DNA from: Oscillospiraceae bacterium
Lineage (GTDB): Bacteria > Bacillota > Clostridia > Lachnospirales > Lachnospiraceae
NCBI GenBank assembly: GCA_021771715.1
Contig: JAETOO010000008.1
Location: 1-64,000, forward strand
Direction: 5' to 3'
Length of the DNA: 64,000 nucleotides
Shown here: in pieces, positions 35,918 to 44,523 of the stretch
Layout of the letters: every line of letters starts with the position of its first letter
Position numbering within the stretch: the stretch's first letter is position 1
Position numbers and translations under genes: made by a program
Notes under the pieces: generated by a model
Told to the model about the DNA's origin: nothing
Databases searched by the model: none
Seen by the model: the letters and a program-made list of their open reading frames with translations, nothing else

Positions 35918-35945
35918 TTGCATTTTTCAAATTGTGTGGTAGAAT
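35918..35945 (+). promoter_or_regulatory. Promoter of tRNA-Gly
   Basis: TTGCAT (35918-35923), 16 bases, TAGAAT (35940-35945), ending ten bases before the tRNA. Confidence 0.65.
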
Positions 35946-35955
35946 ATAGACAAAT

Positions 35956-36026
35956 GCGGATATAGTTCATTGGTAGAACACCAGCTTCCCAAGCTGGATA
36001 GGCGGGTTCGATTCCCGTTATCCGCT
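35956..36026 (+). tRNA. tRNA-Gly(CCC)
   Basis: Acceptor stem GCGGATA/TATCCGC, D-arm GTTCATTGGTAGAAC, anticodon stem CCAGC/GCTGG with loop TTCCCAA giving anticodon CCC, and T-arm GCGGG-TTCGATT-CCCGT. The 3' CCA is not encoded (TCT follows). The 3' end has been used as an integration site; see the repeat at 37042-37066. Confidence 0.95.
36002..36026 (+). repeat. attL-like site: 3' end of tRNA-Gly
   Basis: The last 25 bases of the tRNA match 37042-37066 at 21 positions, including an exact CCGTTATCCGCT. The pair brackets an AT-rich segment of 1.04 kb. Confidence 0.6.
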
Positions 36027-36086
36027 CTCTGAAACCCTTGATTTTACTAGATTTCTGGCGTGTCAGCAATTCAAAACCAATCAAAG

Positions 36087-36121
36087 AACCAATCAAACAA
36101 ATGTTTGCATTGGTTTTTTAT
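36087..36121 (+). terminator. Terminator downstream of tRNA-Gly
   Basis: AACCAATCAAAC and GTTTGCATTGGTT pair with one bulge around AAAT and are followed by TTTTTATTTT. It contains two of three CCAATCAAA repeats found just after the tRNA. Confidence 0.75.
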
Positions 36122-36248
36122 TTTGCTATAAACTCTGGTATCGAACTAATGATTTCGCTCTTTTTATCAATACAAAGGCCGGGGAATCACATTTATAAAA
36201 CAATATAAGCCGGGTGATCTGTACACCGGCAGAAAAGACGGTTATGAT

Positions 36249-36515
36249 TCAAAATAAATCTGAATGGCTCCCCGTTCTCGCAAGCTCTAAATATTCGCCA
36301 TCATAACGATAAATCAATAACCAATCCGGCGCTATATGACATTCTCTAAATTTTCCATAATTACCAGACAGCCCGTGATCCTTGTTTTTTTCGTCCAACC
36401 GCTCAGGAATTGCCAAAATCGAAACAACCTGCTTTAACAAATTCATGTTCAAGCCGCGCTTAACACATTTTTTATAATCTTTTTTAAACTGTCCGGAGTC
36501 CTTAATTTTTAACAT
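36249..36515 (-). CDS. yafQ: Type II toxin, YafQ/RelE family mRNA interferase
   Basis: An 88-residue ribosome-dependent endoribonuclease toxin. Typical features are the basic N-terminal half (FKKDYKKCVKRG), HGLSGNYGKFRECHIAPDWLLIY, and the end LELARTGSHSDLF, which contains the family's late His-Ser-Asp-Leu-Phe motif. It starts two bases after the putative antitoxin gene, the usual antitoxin-first order. The whole operon lies in an AT-rich island after the tRNA. Confidence 0.9.
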   Translation of the reverse strand: MLKIKDSGQFKKDYKKCVKRGLNMNLLKQVVSILAIPERLDEKNKDHGLSGNYGKFRECHIAPDWLLIYRYDGEYLELARTGSHSDLF

Positions 36516-36516
36516 C

Positions 36517-36726
36517 TCATTCCTCCAGATTTGACCATAACTCGTCTAACGTGTCAAAACATTCTCCGCTGCCGCTTTCGAGTTCTTTCATTGCGGCTAT
36601 CGTTGTAGCGTTTGGCGTTTCTTCTCTTGCTCCGGCAATGATCCCCTGCATATACGCAATTACGCAATCAATTTTAAATTCCGGTACAATATTTAGTAGT
36701 TGTATGGCTCTTTCTCTTTCACTCAT
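36517..36726 (-). CDS. Antitoxin partner of YafQ
   Basis: A 69-residue acidic protein whose C-terminal part (MKELESGSGECFDTLDELWSNLEE) resembles the toxin-wrapping tail of RelB/DinJ-type antitoxins. The N-terminal part (RERAIQLLNIVPEFKIDCVIAYMQGIIAG) is not an obvious ribbon-helix-helix, so DNA binding may be provided by the next protein upstream. The ATG at 36726 follows GAGGG and overlaps the upstream gene by eight bases. Confidence 0.75.
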   Translation of the reverse strand: MSERERAIQLLNIVPEFKIDCVIAYMQGIIAGAREETPNATTIAAMKELESGSGECFDTLDELWSNLEE

Positions 36727-36907
36727 TGTTTGCACCCTCTCTTTCTATCTTTTCATTTACCGCCGCTATGATAAAACCATTAACGCTTGGCACTCCCATA
36801 GATAAAATTTTATCTTTTGTACCCTTGGGAAATCTGGTTAATATTTTATCGTATCTTTCTTTTTCAAATTTTGCGGTTGCCCTTTTCTGTGCTTCCGATA
36901 CCGGCAT
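36719..36907 (-). CDS. Arc-like ribbon-helix-helix protein, probable operon repressor
   Basis: A 62-residue basic protein. KRATAKFEKERYDKILTRFP fits the N-terminal strand and first helix of Arc/CopG-like domains, and SVNGFIIAAVNEKIE the second helix. The start follows AGGAGG. It is the first gene of the three-gene operon, downstream of a promoter bearing two operator-like repeats, and probably autoregulates it. DNA-binding and toxin-neutralising functions seem to be split between this and the next gene. Confidence 0.75.
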   Translation of the reverse strand: MPVSEAQKRATAKFEKERYDKILTRFPKGTKDKILSMGVPSVNGFIIAAVNEKIEREGANNE

Positions 36908-36942
36908 TGTGCTTCCTCCTGTCTATATCGTATCTATATAAT

Positions 36943-36998
36943 ATGATAGCGTTATACACAGGAAATGTCAAGTATAGTCTGTATATAGTAGCGTTATA
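36943..36998 (-). promoter_or_regulatory. Promoter and paired operators of the toxin-antitoxin operon
   Basis: On the minus strand TTGACA (36966-36971), 17 bases, TATCAT (36943-36948). The decamer TAGCGTTATA occurs twice in direct orientation at 36947-36956 and 36989-36998, 42 bp apart (four helical turns): one touches the -10, the other is just upstream of the -35. They are good candidates for repressor sites. Confidence 0.75.
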
Positions 36999-37041
36999 TT
37001 TATTCTATCCACATAAACACTAGAAAAATCATCTTTCAAAA

Positions 37042-37066
37042 GCGGGGGCAATTTCCGTTATCCGCT
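37042..37066 (+). repeat. attR-like site: degenerate copy of the tRNA-Gly 3' end
   Basis: 21 of 25 bases match the tRNA 3' end at 36002-36026. It marks the far boundary of the AT-rich toxin-antitoxin island; GC-rich sequence resumes directly after it. Confidence 0.6.
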
Positions 37067-37097
37067 TTTTTATTTTGTCCAAATCTGTCTGTCACTG

Positions 37098-37145
37098 CAG
37101 CAGATGAGGGCGCGGCCAAACTGCCGGCCGCGCCCTCATCTGCTG
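37098..37145. terminator. 20-bp perfect hairpin after parC
   Basis: CAGCAGATGAGGGCGCGGCC and its exact complement are separated by eight bases, three bases past the parC stop. The minus strand lacks a T-tract; the plus strand has TTTTTA. It is probably a messenger-end hairpin. Confidence 0.6.
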
Positions 37146-37148
37146 TTT

Positions 37149-39389
37149 TTATCTGCTCTGCTTCGTCCCCTTCGAATCCCTGCTTCCGATCCGCAGCCGG
37201 TTGAGGTGGATGGTTCTGCCCTCGTACGTCACCTCCGTGCTGCGATCGCCCTCGAGCCAGTACACCGCCTCGACCGCGTCCTGCTCGGAGAGCTTCATCC
37301 CGCGCACGCCGACCGCTGTCTTCTTCTTGAGCGGGAGCTCCGATACCGGGAAGCGCAGGAAAAAGCCTTTCTCCGTGGCCAGCACCACATGCGCCTGCTC
37401 CGACGCCGCGTGCACCGCCACGACCAGATCCCCGTCCTGCAGCTTCGTCGCCGCGATCGTCCGCTTCAGGACCACGTCAAATTCCTTCCCCTCTACCTGC
37501 TTCGCCATCGCCTGCCTCGTGACAAACGTCAGCACCGTGTCGCGGATGTCGTTGAGCGCCATGACCGCCACAAAATTCTCCTCGCTGCTGTTGTAATTGC
37601 AGAGGTTGTCCAGCGGCGTCCCCTTGTCGCGGAACCTGCCGTACGGCACGTCGAGCACCTTCAGCAAATGCACCTTTCCCCGGTCCGTAAACACGCAGAC
37701 GCGGTCCGTGTTCAGGCAGTGGAGCACAAAGCGGTTCTCCGCGTCGGCCGCCTCCCGGTTGCGCTCGTAGATCGTCTCGTCGATCGTCCGCACGTAGCCA
37801 AAGCGGTCCATCAAAAAGACCACCGGCATCTCCTCGACCTTCTGCTCCTCGAGCACGATCTCCTCCGCGTTCTCGAGCACCGTGCGGCGCGGGCGGCCGA
37901 ACTCGCGCTTGTAGTGATCCAGCTCCTTCACGATGACCGCGGCCATCGAGTCGTAGTGGTTCAGGATGTCCGTGTAGCGCGCAATATTTTTCAGCGTCTC
38001 CTCGTGCTCTTTTTGCAGGACGTCGATCTCGAGCCCGATCAGCTTGTACAGCCGCATGTCCAGGATCGCATTTGCCTGCGGCTCGGTAAAGCGCAGCTTC
38101 GCGACCGACTTCCGCGACCGCTCCGACTTGAAGCGGATGCCGTCGGTCACACCGTTTACGAGGCATTCCTTCACCTGCTCGCGGCTCCGGCTGCCGCGCA
38201 GGATCTCGATGATCAGGTCGATCACATCGCAGGCGCGGATCAACCCCTCCTGCACCTCACATTTCTTCTGCTCCTTGTCCAGCATGTTGCGGTACTTGCG
38301 CGTCGTGACCTCAAAGAGAAAATCTATGTGATACTCCAGGATCTGGCGCAGCCCGAGCGTCTCCGGCCGCCCGTCCGCGACTGCCAGCATATTGACGCCG
38401 AACGTATCCTCCAGGCGCGTCTTCTTGTAGAGCAGCTTCTTCAGCCGCTCCACATCCGCCCCCTTTTTCAGCTCGAGGACGATCCGGATCCCGGCCTTTG
38501 ACGACTGGTTCGAGATGTCCACGATATCCGTCGTCTTCTTCGTCTCAATCAGCGCCGCGACATCGTTCAGGAACTTGCCGATGTTCGCCCCCATCATCGT
38601 GTACGGGATCTCCGTGATCACCAGCCGCTCCTTGCCGCCCTTGCACTTTTCGACCTCGACCTTTCCGCGCAGCCGGATCTTTCCCTGTCCCGTCTCGTAG
38701 ATCGTCTCGAGCTCGTTCTGGTTCACCACGATCCCGCCCGTCGGAAAATCGGGGCCCGCGACGTACTTCATCAGGTCGTGCGTCGTGAGCGTGTTGTTCC
38801 GGATCATCGCCTTCGTCGCGTCGATGACCTCCCCGAGATTGTGCGGCGGAATGCTCGTGACCATTCCGACCGCGATGCCGTCCGAGCCGTTCACGAGCAG
38901 GTTCGGAATCCGCACCGGGAGCACGGAGGGCTCCTTCTCCGTCTCGTCAAAATTCGGGCCGAAGTCGACGACATCCTTGTCGAGATCCGCCAGAAATGCC
39001 TCCTGCGTGATCTTCTGCAGCCGCGCCTCCGTGTAGCGCATCGCCGCCGCCCCGTCTCCCTCGATCGAGCCGAAATTGCCGTGGCCGTCGACCAGCGCCA
39101 TCCCCTTCTTGAACTCCTGCGCCATCACGACCAGCGCCTCATAGATCGACGCGTCGCCGTGCGGGTGATATTTACCCATCGTATCGCCGACAATTCGCGC
39201 ACATTTCCGGTACGGGCGGTCATACCGGATGCCGAGCTCGTACATATCGTACAGGGTTCGCCGCTGCACCGGCTTCAGACCGTCGCGCACATCCGGAAGG
39301 GCGCGCGAGATGATCACACTCATCGCATAGTCAATAAAGGATTTCTGCATGATATCAGAATATTCGGCTCTTAGTATCTGTCCGTCCAT
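37149..39389 (-). CDS. parC: DNA topoisomerase IV subunit A
   Basis: Catalytic breakage-reunion subunit of a type II topoisomerase. The 746-residue protein has the winged-helix region with catalytic Tyr119 in AAMRYTEARL, the quinolone-resistance region GKYHPHGDASIYEA (Ser81 and Glu84 both intact, the sensitive-type residues), a coiled-coil and a C-terminal beta-propeller-like domain of reduced repeat number. It is shorter than GyrA and lacks the canonical GyrA box, and pairs with parE 69 bp upstream. Naming as ParC rather than a second GyrA is by these features. Confidence 0.9.
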   Translation of the reverse strand: MDGQILRAEYSDIMQKSFIDYAMSVIISRALPDVRDGLKPVQRRTLYDMYELGIRYDRPYRKCARIVGDTMGKYHPHGDASIYEALVVMAQEFKKGMALVDGHGNFGSIEGDGAAAMRYTEARLQKITQEAFLADLDKDVVDFGPNFDETEKEPSVLPVRIPNLLVNGSDGIAVGMVTSIPPHNLGEVIDATKAMIRNNTLTTHDLMKYVAGPDFPTGGIVVNQNELETIYETGQGKIRLRGKVEVEKCKGGKERLVITEIPYTMMGANIGKFLNDVAALIETKKTTDIVDISNQSSKAGIRIVLELKKGADVERLKKLLYKKTRLEDTFGVNMLAVADGRPETLGLRQILEYHIDFLFEVTTRKYRNMLDKEQKKCEVQEGLIRACDVIDLIIEILRGSRSREQVKECLVNGVTDGIRFKSERSRKSVAKLRFTEPQANAILDMRLYKLIGLEIDVLQKEHEETLKNIARYTDILNHYDSMAAVIVKELDHYKREFGRPRRTVLENAEEIVLEEQKVEEMPVVFLMDRFGYVRTIDETIYERNREAADAENRFVLHCLNTDRVCVFTDRGKVHLLKVLDVPYGRFRDKGTPLDNLCNYNSSEENFVAVMALNDIRDTVLTFVTRQAMAKQVEGKEFDVVLKRTIAATKLQDGDLVVAVHAASEQAHVVLATEKGFFLRFPVSELPLKKKTAVGVRGMKLSEQDAVEAVYWLEGDRSTEVTYEGRTIHLNRLRIGSRDSKGTKQSR

Positions 39390-39458
39390 TTCACTCTTCC
39401 TCTCCGTTGCTCCTGACTTCTATTTCAAGACTGGCTGCTCACATCTTCCGCACTTCAC

Positions 39459-41381
39459 TCACACATCCAGAAGTGCGTCCCTGGCGTGTTCATAGACAAA
39501 TTCTCTGCGCGGCGGGACCTCGGTTCCCATCAGCAGCCGCGTAATGTTCGACGCGATGCGCGCGTCCTCGATCTCCACGCGCTGCATCATGCGCGTCTCC
39601 GGATTCAGCGTCGTCTCCCAGAGCTGCTCGGCGTCCATCTCGCCAAGACCCTTGTAGCGCTGTAAGGTAAACGGCGCCTTGTGGGTCTTCCGGTACTTCT
39701 CGAGCGCCTTGTCGTCGTACAGATACTGCTCCTGCCCGCGCGACGGGATGACCTTGTAGAGCGGCGGCATCGCGATGTAGACGTGCCCCTCGTAGATCAG
39801 CTCCGGCATAAAGCGGTAAAACAGCGTCAGCAGAAGTGTGCTGATATGCGCGCCGTCGACATCGGCATCGGCCATGATGATGATCTTGTCGTAGCGCAGC
39901 TTCGTGATATCAAAATCGTTCCCGTAGCCCTCGGAAAAACCGCAGCCGAACGCATTGATCATCGTCTTGATCTCGGCGTTCGCGAGCACCTTGTCAATGC
40001 TCGCCTTCTCCACATTCAGAATCTTGCCGCGGATCGGCAGGATCGCCTGGTAGTTCCGGTCGCGCGCCGTCTTCGCCGAGCCGCCCGCGGAATCTCCCTC
40101 GACGATAAAAATCTCGCAGATCGACGGATCGCGGCTCTCACAGTTTGCGAGCTTGCCGTTGCTGTCAAAGGAGAACTTCTGCTTGGTCAGAAGATTCGTC
40201 TTCGCGCGCTCCTCCGTCTTGCGGATCTTCGCAGACTTCTCCGCACACGCCAGAATGCTCTTCAGCGACTCGAGGTTTTTGTCAAAATACCGGACGATCT
40301 CTTCGCCCGTCACCTTGCCGACCGCGCGCGCCGCATCCTGATTGTCCAGCTTCGTCTTCGTCTGCCCCTCGAACCGCGGATCCGGGTGCTTGATCGAGAC
40401 GACCGCCGTCATCCCGTTGCGGATGTCCGCCCCGGTAAAATTCGCATCCTTCTCCTTGAGCATGCCGATCTGGCGCGCGTACGCGTTCATAACCGTCGTG
40501 AACGTCGTCTTGAAGCCCGTCAGATGCGTGCCGCCCTCCGCATTGTAGATATTGTTGCAGAAGCCGAGCACATTCTCATGAAATTCATTCACGTACTGGA
40601 ACGCGACCTCGACCTGGATCCCGTCTGCCTCGCCCTTAAAGTAGACCGGATCGCTGACCGGCTCCTCCTCCTGGTTCAGCTCGCGCACGAAGCCCATAAT
40701 CCCTTCCGGCTCCGTGTAGGTGACCCGCTCCGGCTCCTCCCCGCGGCGGTCCTCAAAGTGAATCGTCAGCTGCGGATTCAGATAGGCAGTCTCGTGCAGC
40801 CTCGATTTCAGCTCCGTCTCGGAGAACCACGTCTTCTCAAAGATCTCCGGATCCGGCAGAAACTGAATCCGCGTGCCGGTCACCTTCGTCTTCCCGATCA
40901 CCGGCAGCAACCCTTTCTCCAGCTTGATCACGGGCACGCCCCGCTCGTAGCGGTCATGGTGGATCTTCCCGTCGAGCATCACCTGCACATCCAGCCAGGT
41001 TGAGAGCGCATTCACCACCGAGGAGCCGACGCCGTGCAGGCCGCCGCTCGTCTTGTACGCGCTGTCATCAAACTTTCCGCCCGCGTGCAGCGTCGTGAAG
41101 ACGAGACGCTCCGCCGACATCCCTTTCTCATGCATGCCGACCGGGATGCCGCGCCCGTTGTCCAGGACAGTCGCAGACCCGTCTTTCTCCAGCGTGACCT
41201 CGATCTCACTGCAGTAGCCCGCGAGGTGCTCGTCGACTGCATTATCCACAATTTCATAAATCAGATGGTTCAGACCCTTGCGCGATACGCTGCCGATATA
41301 CATGCCCGGCCGCTTCCGCACGGCCTCCAGCCCCTCCAGAACCGAGATACTGCTCGCATCATACGTGTTGCTCTTTGCCAT
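39459..41381 (-). CDS. parE: DNA topoisomerase IV subunit B
   Basis: ATPase subunit paired with ParC. The 640-residue protein has the GHKL ATPase motifs (EIVDNAVDEHLAGY, DNGRGIPVGMHEK, GGLHGVGSSVVNALS), and the TOPRIM parts FIVEGDSAGGSAKTARDR and MADADVDGAHI. The C-terminus ends in the usual RRXFVYEHA-type segment. The ATG at 41381 is chosen behind GGAAGG; the frame to 41399 has no ribosome site. Confidence 0.92.
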   Translation of the reverse strand: MAKSNTYDASSISVLEGLEAVRKRPGMYIGSVSRKGLNHLIYEIVDNAVDEHLAGYCSEIEVTLEKDGSATVLDNGRGIPVGMHEKGMSAERLVFTTLHAGGKFDDSAYKTSGGLHGVGSSVVNALSTWLDVQVMLDGKIHHDRYERGVPVIKLEKGLLPVIGKTKVTGTRIQFLPDPEIFEKTWFSETELKSRLHETAYLNPQLTIHFEDRRGEEPERVTYTEPEGIMGFVRELNQEEEPVSDPVYFKGEADGIQVEVAFQYVNEFHENVLGFCNNIYNAEGGTHLTGFKTTFTTVMNAYARQIGMLKEKDANFTGADIRNGMTAVVSIKHPDPRFEGQTKTKLDNQDAARAVGKVTGEEIVRYFDKNLESLKSILACAEKSAKIRKTEERAKTNLLTKQKFSFDSNGKLANCESRDPSICEIFIVEGDSAGGSAKTARDRNYQAILPIRGKILNVEKASIDKVLANAEIKTMINAFGCGFSEGYGNDFDITKLRYDKIIIMADADVDGAHISTLLLTLFYRFMPELIYEGHVYIAMPPLYKVIPSRGQEQYLYDDKALEKYRKTHKAPFTLQRYKGLGEMDAEQLWETTLNPETRMMQRVEIEDARIASNITRLLMGTEVPPRREFVYEHARDALLDV

Positions 41382-41413
41382 TTTGATATCCTTCCTCACA
41401 TAAATTCTTCCGA

Positions 41414-42079
41414 TCAGTATTTCTCTACGATTTCACCCTGTTTTTTGTAGATCGAGTTGCCCGGGACGACGCCGCGCACGGAGGAGAGCGGATAGATGTT
41501 GGAGTGCGGGCCGATCACAGTGCCCGGGTTGAGCACGGAGCCGCAGCCGACCTCCACCTCATCACCGAGCATCGCGCCGAACTTTTTCAGACCTGTCTCG
41601 ATCTGCCCGTCCCGGCCCTTTACGACGACCAGCTTCTTGTCGGACTTCACATTCGAGGTGATGGAGCCGGCGCCCATATGTGCCTTGTAGCCCAGAACCG
41701 AATCCCCGACATAATTGTAGTGCGGCACCTGTACCTTGTTGAACAGCACCACATTTTTCAGCTCGGTCGAATTGCCCACGACTGCGCCCTCCCCGACGAT
41801 CGCATTTCCGCGGATAAACGCGCAGTGGCGCACCTCCGCGCCCTTTCCGATGATCGCCGGGCCGTGAATGTACGCGGTGGAAGCGACGGTGGCGCTCTTC
41901 GCGATCCAGACGTCCTCGCCGACCATGTCATACTCCTCGGCCGTAAGTGTGCTGCCAAGCTTCAGAATAAACGCGCTGATTTTCGGCAGTACCTCCCAGG
42001 GATACTCCGCGCCGTCAAACAGCTCCCGCGCAATCGTCTCATCCAGGTTGTACAAATTTTTGATTTTACATGTCTCCAT
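41414..42079 (-). CDS. Left-handed beta-helix protein, GlmU-C/N-acetyltransferase-like
   Basis: A 221-residue protein with hexapeptide repeats from about residue 60 (VWIAKSATVASTAYIHGPAI, then IGKGAEVRHCAFIRG). The N-terminal 60 residues form a helical lead. It resembles the acyltransferase half of GlmU but lacks the uridylyltransferase half, and is annotated in related genomes as a UDP-N-acetylglucosamine pyrophosphorylase-related protein. The acceptor substrate is unknown. The start follows GAAGGAGG. Confidence 0.8.
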   Translation of the reverse strand: METCKIKNLYNLDETIARELFDGAEYPWEVLPKISAFILKLGSTLTAEEYDMVGEDVWIAKSATVASTAYIHGPAIIGKGAEVRHCAFIRGNAIVGEGAVVGNSTELKNVVLFNKVQVPHYNYVGDSVLGYKAHMGAGSITSNVKSDKKLVVVKGRDGQIETGLKKFGAMLGDEVEVGCGSVLNPGTVIGPHSNIYPLSSVRGVVPGNSIYKKQGEIVEKY

Positions 42080-42179
42080 ATGGAATGCCTCCTTCTATGT
42101 GCGGCGGCAGGATCTGCCGCTTTTTGCTCCATTTTCTATCTCATTTATATCCAGACGCTCACCGCATTATGTATTGAAT

Positions 42180-44234
42180 TTATGTACGGCGGGCGCGGGG
42201 CTTTTCCTTTTTATAGAACTGTGCAGCCGCGTCGAACATCGGGCGCAGCACGTACTGGTTGTTCAGGCCGAGCACGCCCTCCGTCCGGGAGCGCACAAAG
42301 TGCTCGAGCTTTCCCATGTACTCGTCCTCCGTAATCGTGCCCTCCGCCACGTAGTTCAGCCCCTTCTCCCAGCTCGCGGTCAGCTCCGGGTTGAGCAGCG
42401 AGCGGATCGAGCAGAACACGACATCGTAGATCATCTCCCCCTGCAGCGTCGGGGTCAGAATCTGCGTCTTTTTGTTCAACGCCACATACTTATTTGCGAT
42501 CAGCTTTTTCAGGATCTCGGCGCGCGTCGCGCTCGTCCCGATCCCGCAGCTCTTGATCTGCGCGCGCAGCTCCTCGTCCTCGATCAGCTGCCCGGCATTC
42601 TCCATCGCCAGAATCATCGAGCCGGAATTATACCGCTTCGGCGGCGACGTCTCGCCCTCGCGGATCACGAGCCCTCTGACCGGGAGCGTCATGCCCTTGC
42701 GGAGCTTCTTCAAGATCTCAAGAAACTCCATGCCGAAGCCGCCCTGTACGTCCGCATCCTCCGTCGAGCCGCTCCGGCTCTGCGCGTCTGCGTCTGCCCC
42801 GGCTGCCTTCTTCGCGTAGGGATTTCCGGCCACCTTGAAATAGCCCTCCGAGACGAGCACCCGAAACGAGTAGAAGAACTTCTCGTTCTGCATCGCCGTC
42901 ACCAGGTTGACCTTTGTGAACTCGGCCGGGGGATAAAAAATCGAGAGGAATCTCCGCACAATCGCCGCATACACGCCGTATGCCGTCCCCTTCAGCGACC
43001 CGAGCGCGCCGAAGCCCTGTCCGGTCGGGATGATCGCGTAATGGTCCGTGATCTGCTTGTCATTCACGTACCTCGTCCTGGCGATCGACTTGTAGCTGCC
43101 GCCGTCGAGCACCTCCTGCGCGAACTCCTTCGCCGGCCCAAACTTGCGCAGACCCGAAATATTCCGCGAGATTTCCTTCGCCACCGCCGTCGAGAGCACG
43201 CGCGCGTCCGTTCTCGGGTACGTCACGAGCTTCTTCTCGTAGAGCTCCTGCACAATCCGCAGCGTCTCATCCGGGCTGATCTTAAACATCCGCGAGCAGT
43301 CGTTCTGCAGCTCAGCCAGGTTGTAGAGAAGCGGCGGGTTCTTTTTCTCCTTTTTCTTCTCGATGAGCTCGAGCACCGTCTGCGCAGGCGGAGGATTCAT
43401 CAGCCGCGCGATCAGCGCCTCCGCGTCCGCCCGCTCCCGGAACCCGTTTTCCTTGTAGAGCTTTGGGGACTGGAAGTATGACGAGCCCTCCACTGCGCGG
43501 AACTCGCCCTCGATCGCCCGGCCCTCCAGCTCCAGCTGCTGCATGACGCGGTAAAACGGCGTCTTCACGAACTGCCGGATCTCGCGCTCCCTGCGCACAA
43601 TCATTCCCAGCACACACGTCATGACCCGGCCGACCGAGACGACCGAATACTTCATCCCCAGATAGTTCGAAATCGCATTCCCGTACTTTAAAGTCAGCAG
43701 CCGCGAGAAATTGATCCCCATCAGGTAATCCTCTTTCGCGCGCAGATAAGCGGCCGACGACAGATTGTCGTAGGCGGAGAGATCCTTCGCCTCGCGGATC
43801 CCGCGGTGAATCTCCTCCTCCGTCTGCGAGTCAATCCAGACGCGCCTGCGCTGCTTCCCCTTCACGCCGGACATCTGCTCCACCAGACGGTAAATGTACT
43901 CTCCCTCGCGACCCGAGTCCGTGCAGACGTAGATCGTCTCCACGTCCGCCCGGTTCAGCAGACGGCTGACGATCGTAAACTGCTTCTTCACCCCCGGGAT
44001 CACCTCATACAGAAACTGATCCGGGAGAAACGGCAGCGTCGCCAGGCTCCAGCGCTTGTACTTCATGTCGTAGACCTCCGGATAGCTCATCGTCACCAGA
44101 TGGCCGACGCACCAGGTCACGACGTACGAGTCGGACTCCAGGTACCCGTCACCGCGCCTCATATTCTCTTTTAACGCCTTCGCAAACTCCTGCGCCACAC
44201 TCGGCTTCTCCGCGATAAACAGTGATTTCGCCAT
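42180..44234 (-). CDS. topB: DNA topoisomerase III
   Basis: Type IA topoisomerase that decatenates or relaxes DNA through single-strand passage. The 684-residue protein has the TOPRIM domain (MAKSLFIAEKPSVAQEF and DSGREGE at about 106-112), the catalytic Tyr339 and Arg341 in TYPRTDAR, and a late LDGIGTSATRA-type motif (here SCGIGTSATRAEIL). No zinc fingers are seen at the C-terminus. The ATG at 44234 follows AGGAGG. Chromosomal and element-borne versions exist; the position next to parCE gives no hint of a plasmid. Confidence 0.92.
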   Translation of the reverse strand: MAKSLFIAEKPSVAQEFAKALKENMRRGDGYLESDSYVVTWCVGHLVTMSYPEVYDMKYKRWSLATLPFLPDQFLYEVIPGVKKQFTIVSRLLNRADVETIYVCTDSGREGEYIYRLVEQMSGVKGKQRRRVWIDSQTEEEIHRGIREAKDLSAYDNLSSAAYLRAKEDYLMGINFSRLLTLKYGNAISNYLGMKYSVVSVGRVMTCVLGMIVRREREIRQFVKTPFYRVMQQLELEGRAIEGEFRAVEGSSYFQSPKLYKENGFRERADAEALIARLMNPPPAQTVLELIEKKKEKKNPPLLYNLAELQNDCSRMFKISPDETLRIVQELYEKKLVTYPRTDARVLSTAVAKEISRNISGLRKFGPAKEFAQEVLDGGSYKSIARTRYVNDKQITDHYAIIPTGQGFGALGSLKGTAYGVYAAIVRRFLSIFYPPAEFTKVNLVTAMQNEKFFYSFRVLVSEGYFKVAGNPYAKKAAGADADAQSRSGSTEDADVQGGFGMEFLEILKKLRKGMTLPVRGLVIREGETSPPKRYNSGSMILAMENAGQLIEDEELRAQIKSCGIGTSATRAEILKKLIANKYVALNKKTQILTPTLQGEMIYDVVFCSIRSLLNPELTASWEKGLNYVAEGTITEDEYMGKLEHFVRSRTEGVLGLNNQYVLRPMFDAAAQFYKKEKPRARRT

Positions 44235-44454
44235 CCGGCCTCCTCCTGGTCTGTGTACAAACTTTCTTTTCCATAACAAGACGGCCGAACGCGCTCTCCT
44301 GTCTTCGTACCGTCAAAACAAAACGCCATAGCTGATATTATAAGCACATTTTCCGGATTCTGTCAAACGGAACCGGTGCGGCTGTAAAAAGCGAAAACGA
44401 TGTACTTCTCAACTGCATCGACGACGAGATAGCAGAATCGACGCATCCGCAGAA

Positions 44455-44497
44455 AGCAGAAAGCCGGAAGATTCTCAGATAAGAGAACCTTCCGGCC
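44455..44497 (-). terminator. Terminator downstream of asd
   Basis: On the minus strand GCCGGAAG and CTTCCGGC pair, with the inner GTTCTC/GAGAAT extending the stem, followed by TTTCTGCTTTC. Confidence 0.7.
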
Positions 44498-44523
44498 ATG
44501 ACTCGTCTTCTTCGGGTGATACT

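Noticed and set aside
35905-36096. A 63-codon minus-strand frame containing AYPAWEAGVLPMNY
   Set aside because: It is the complement of tRNA-Gly; this kind of frame is a known artefact over tRNA genes.
36087-36121. Integrase arm-type sites or an insertion-sequence end
   Set aside because: The CCAATCAAA copies form a plain terminator hairpin; no integrase gene or inverted terminal repeats were found.
37149-41381. A second gyrA/gyrB pair
   Set aside because: Subunit A is short (746 residues), lacks a GyrA box and pairs with a 640-residue ATPase subunit, which fits ParC/ParE better.
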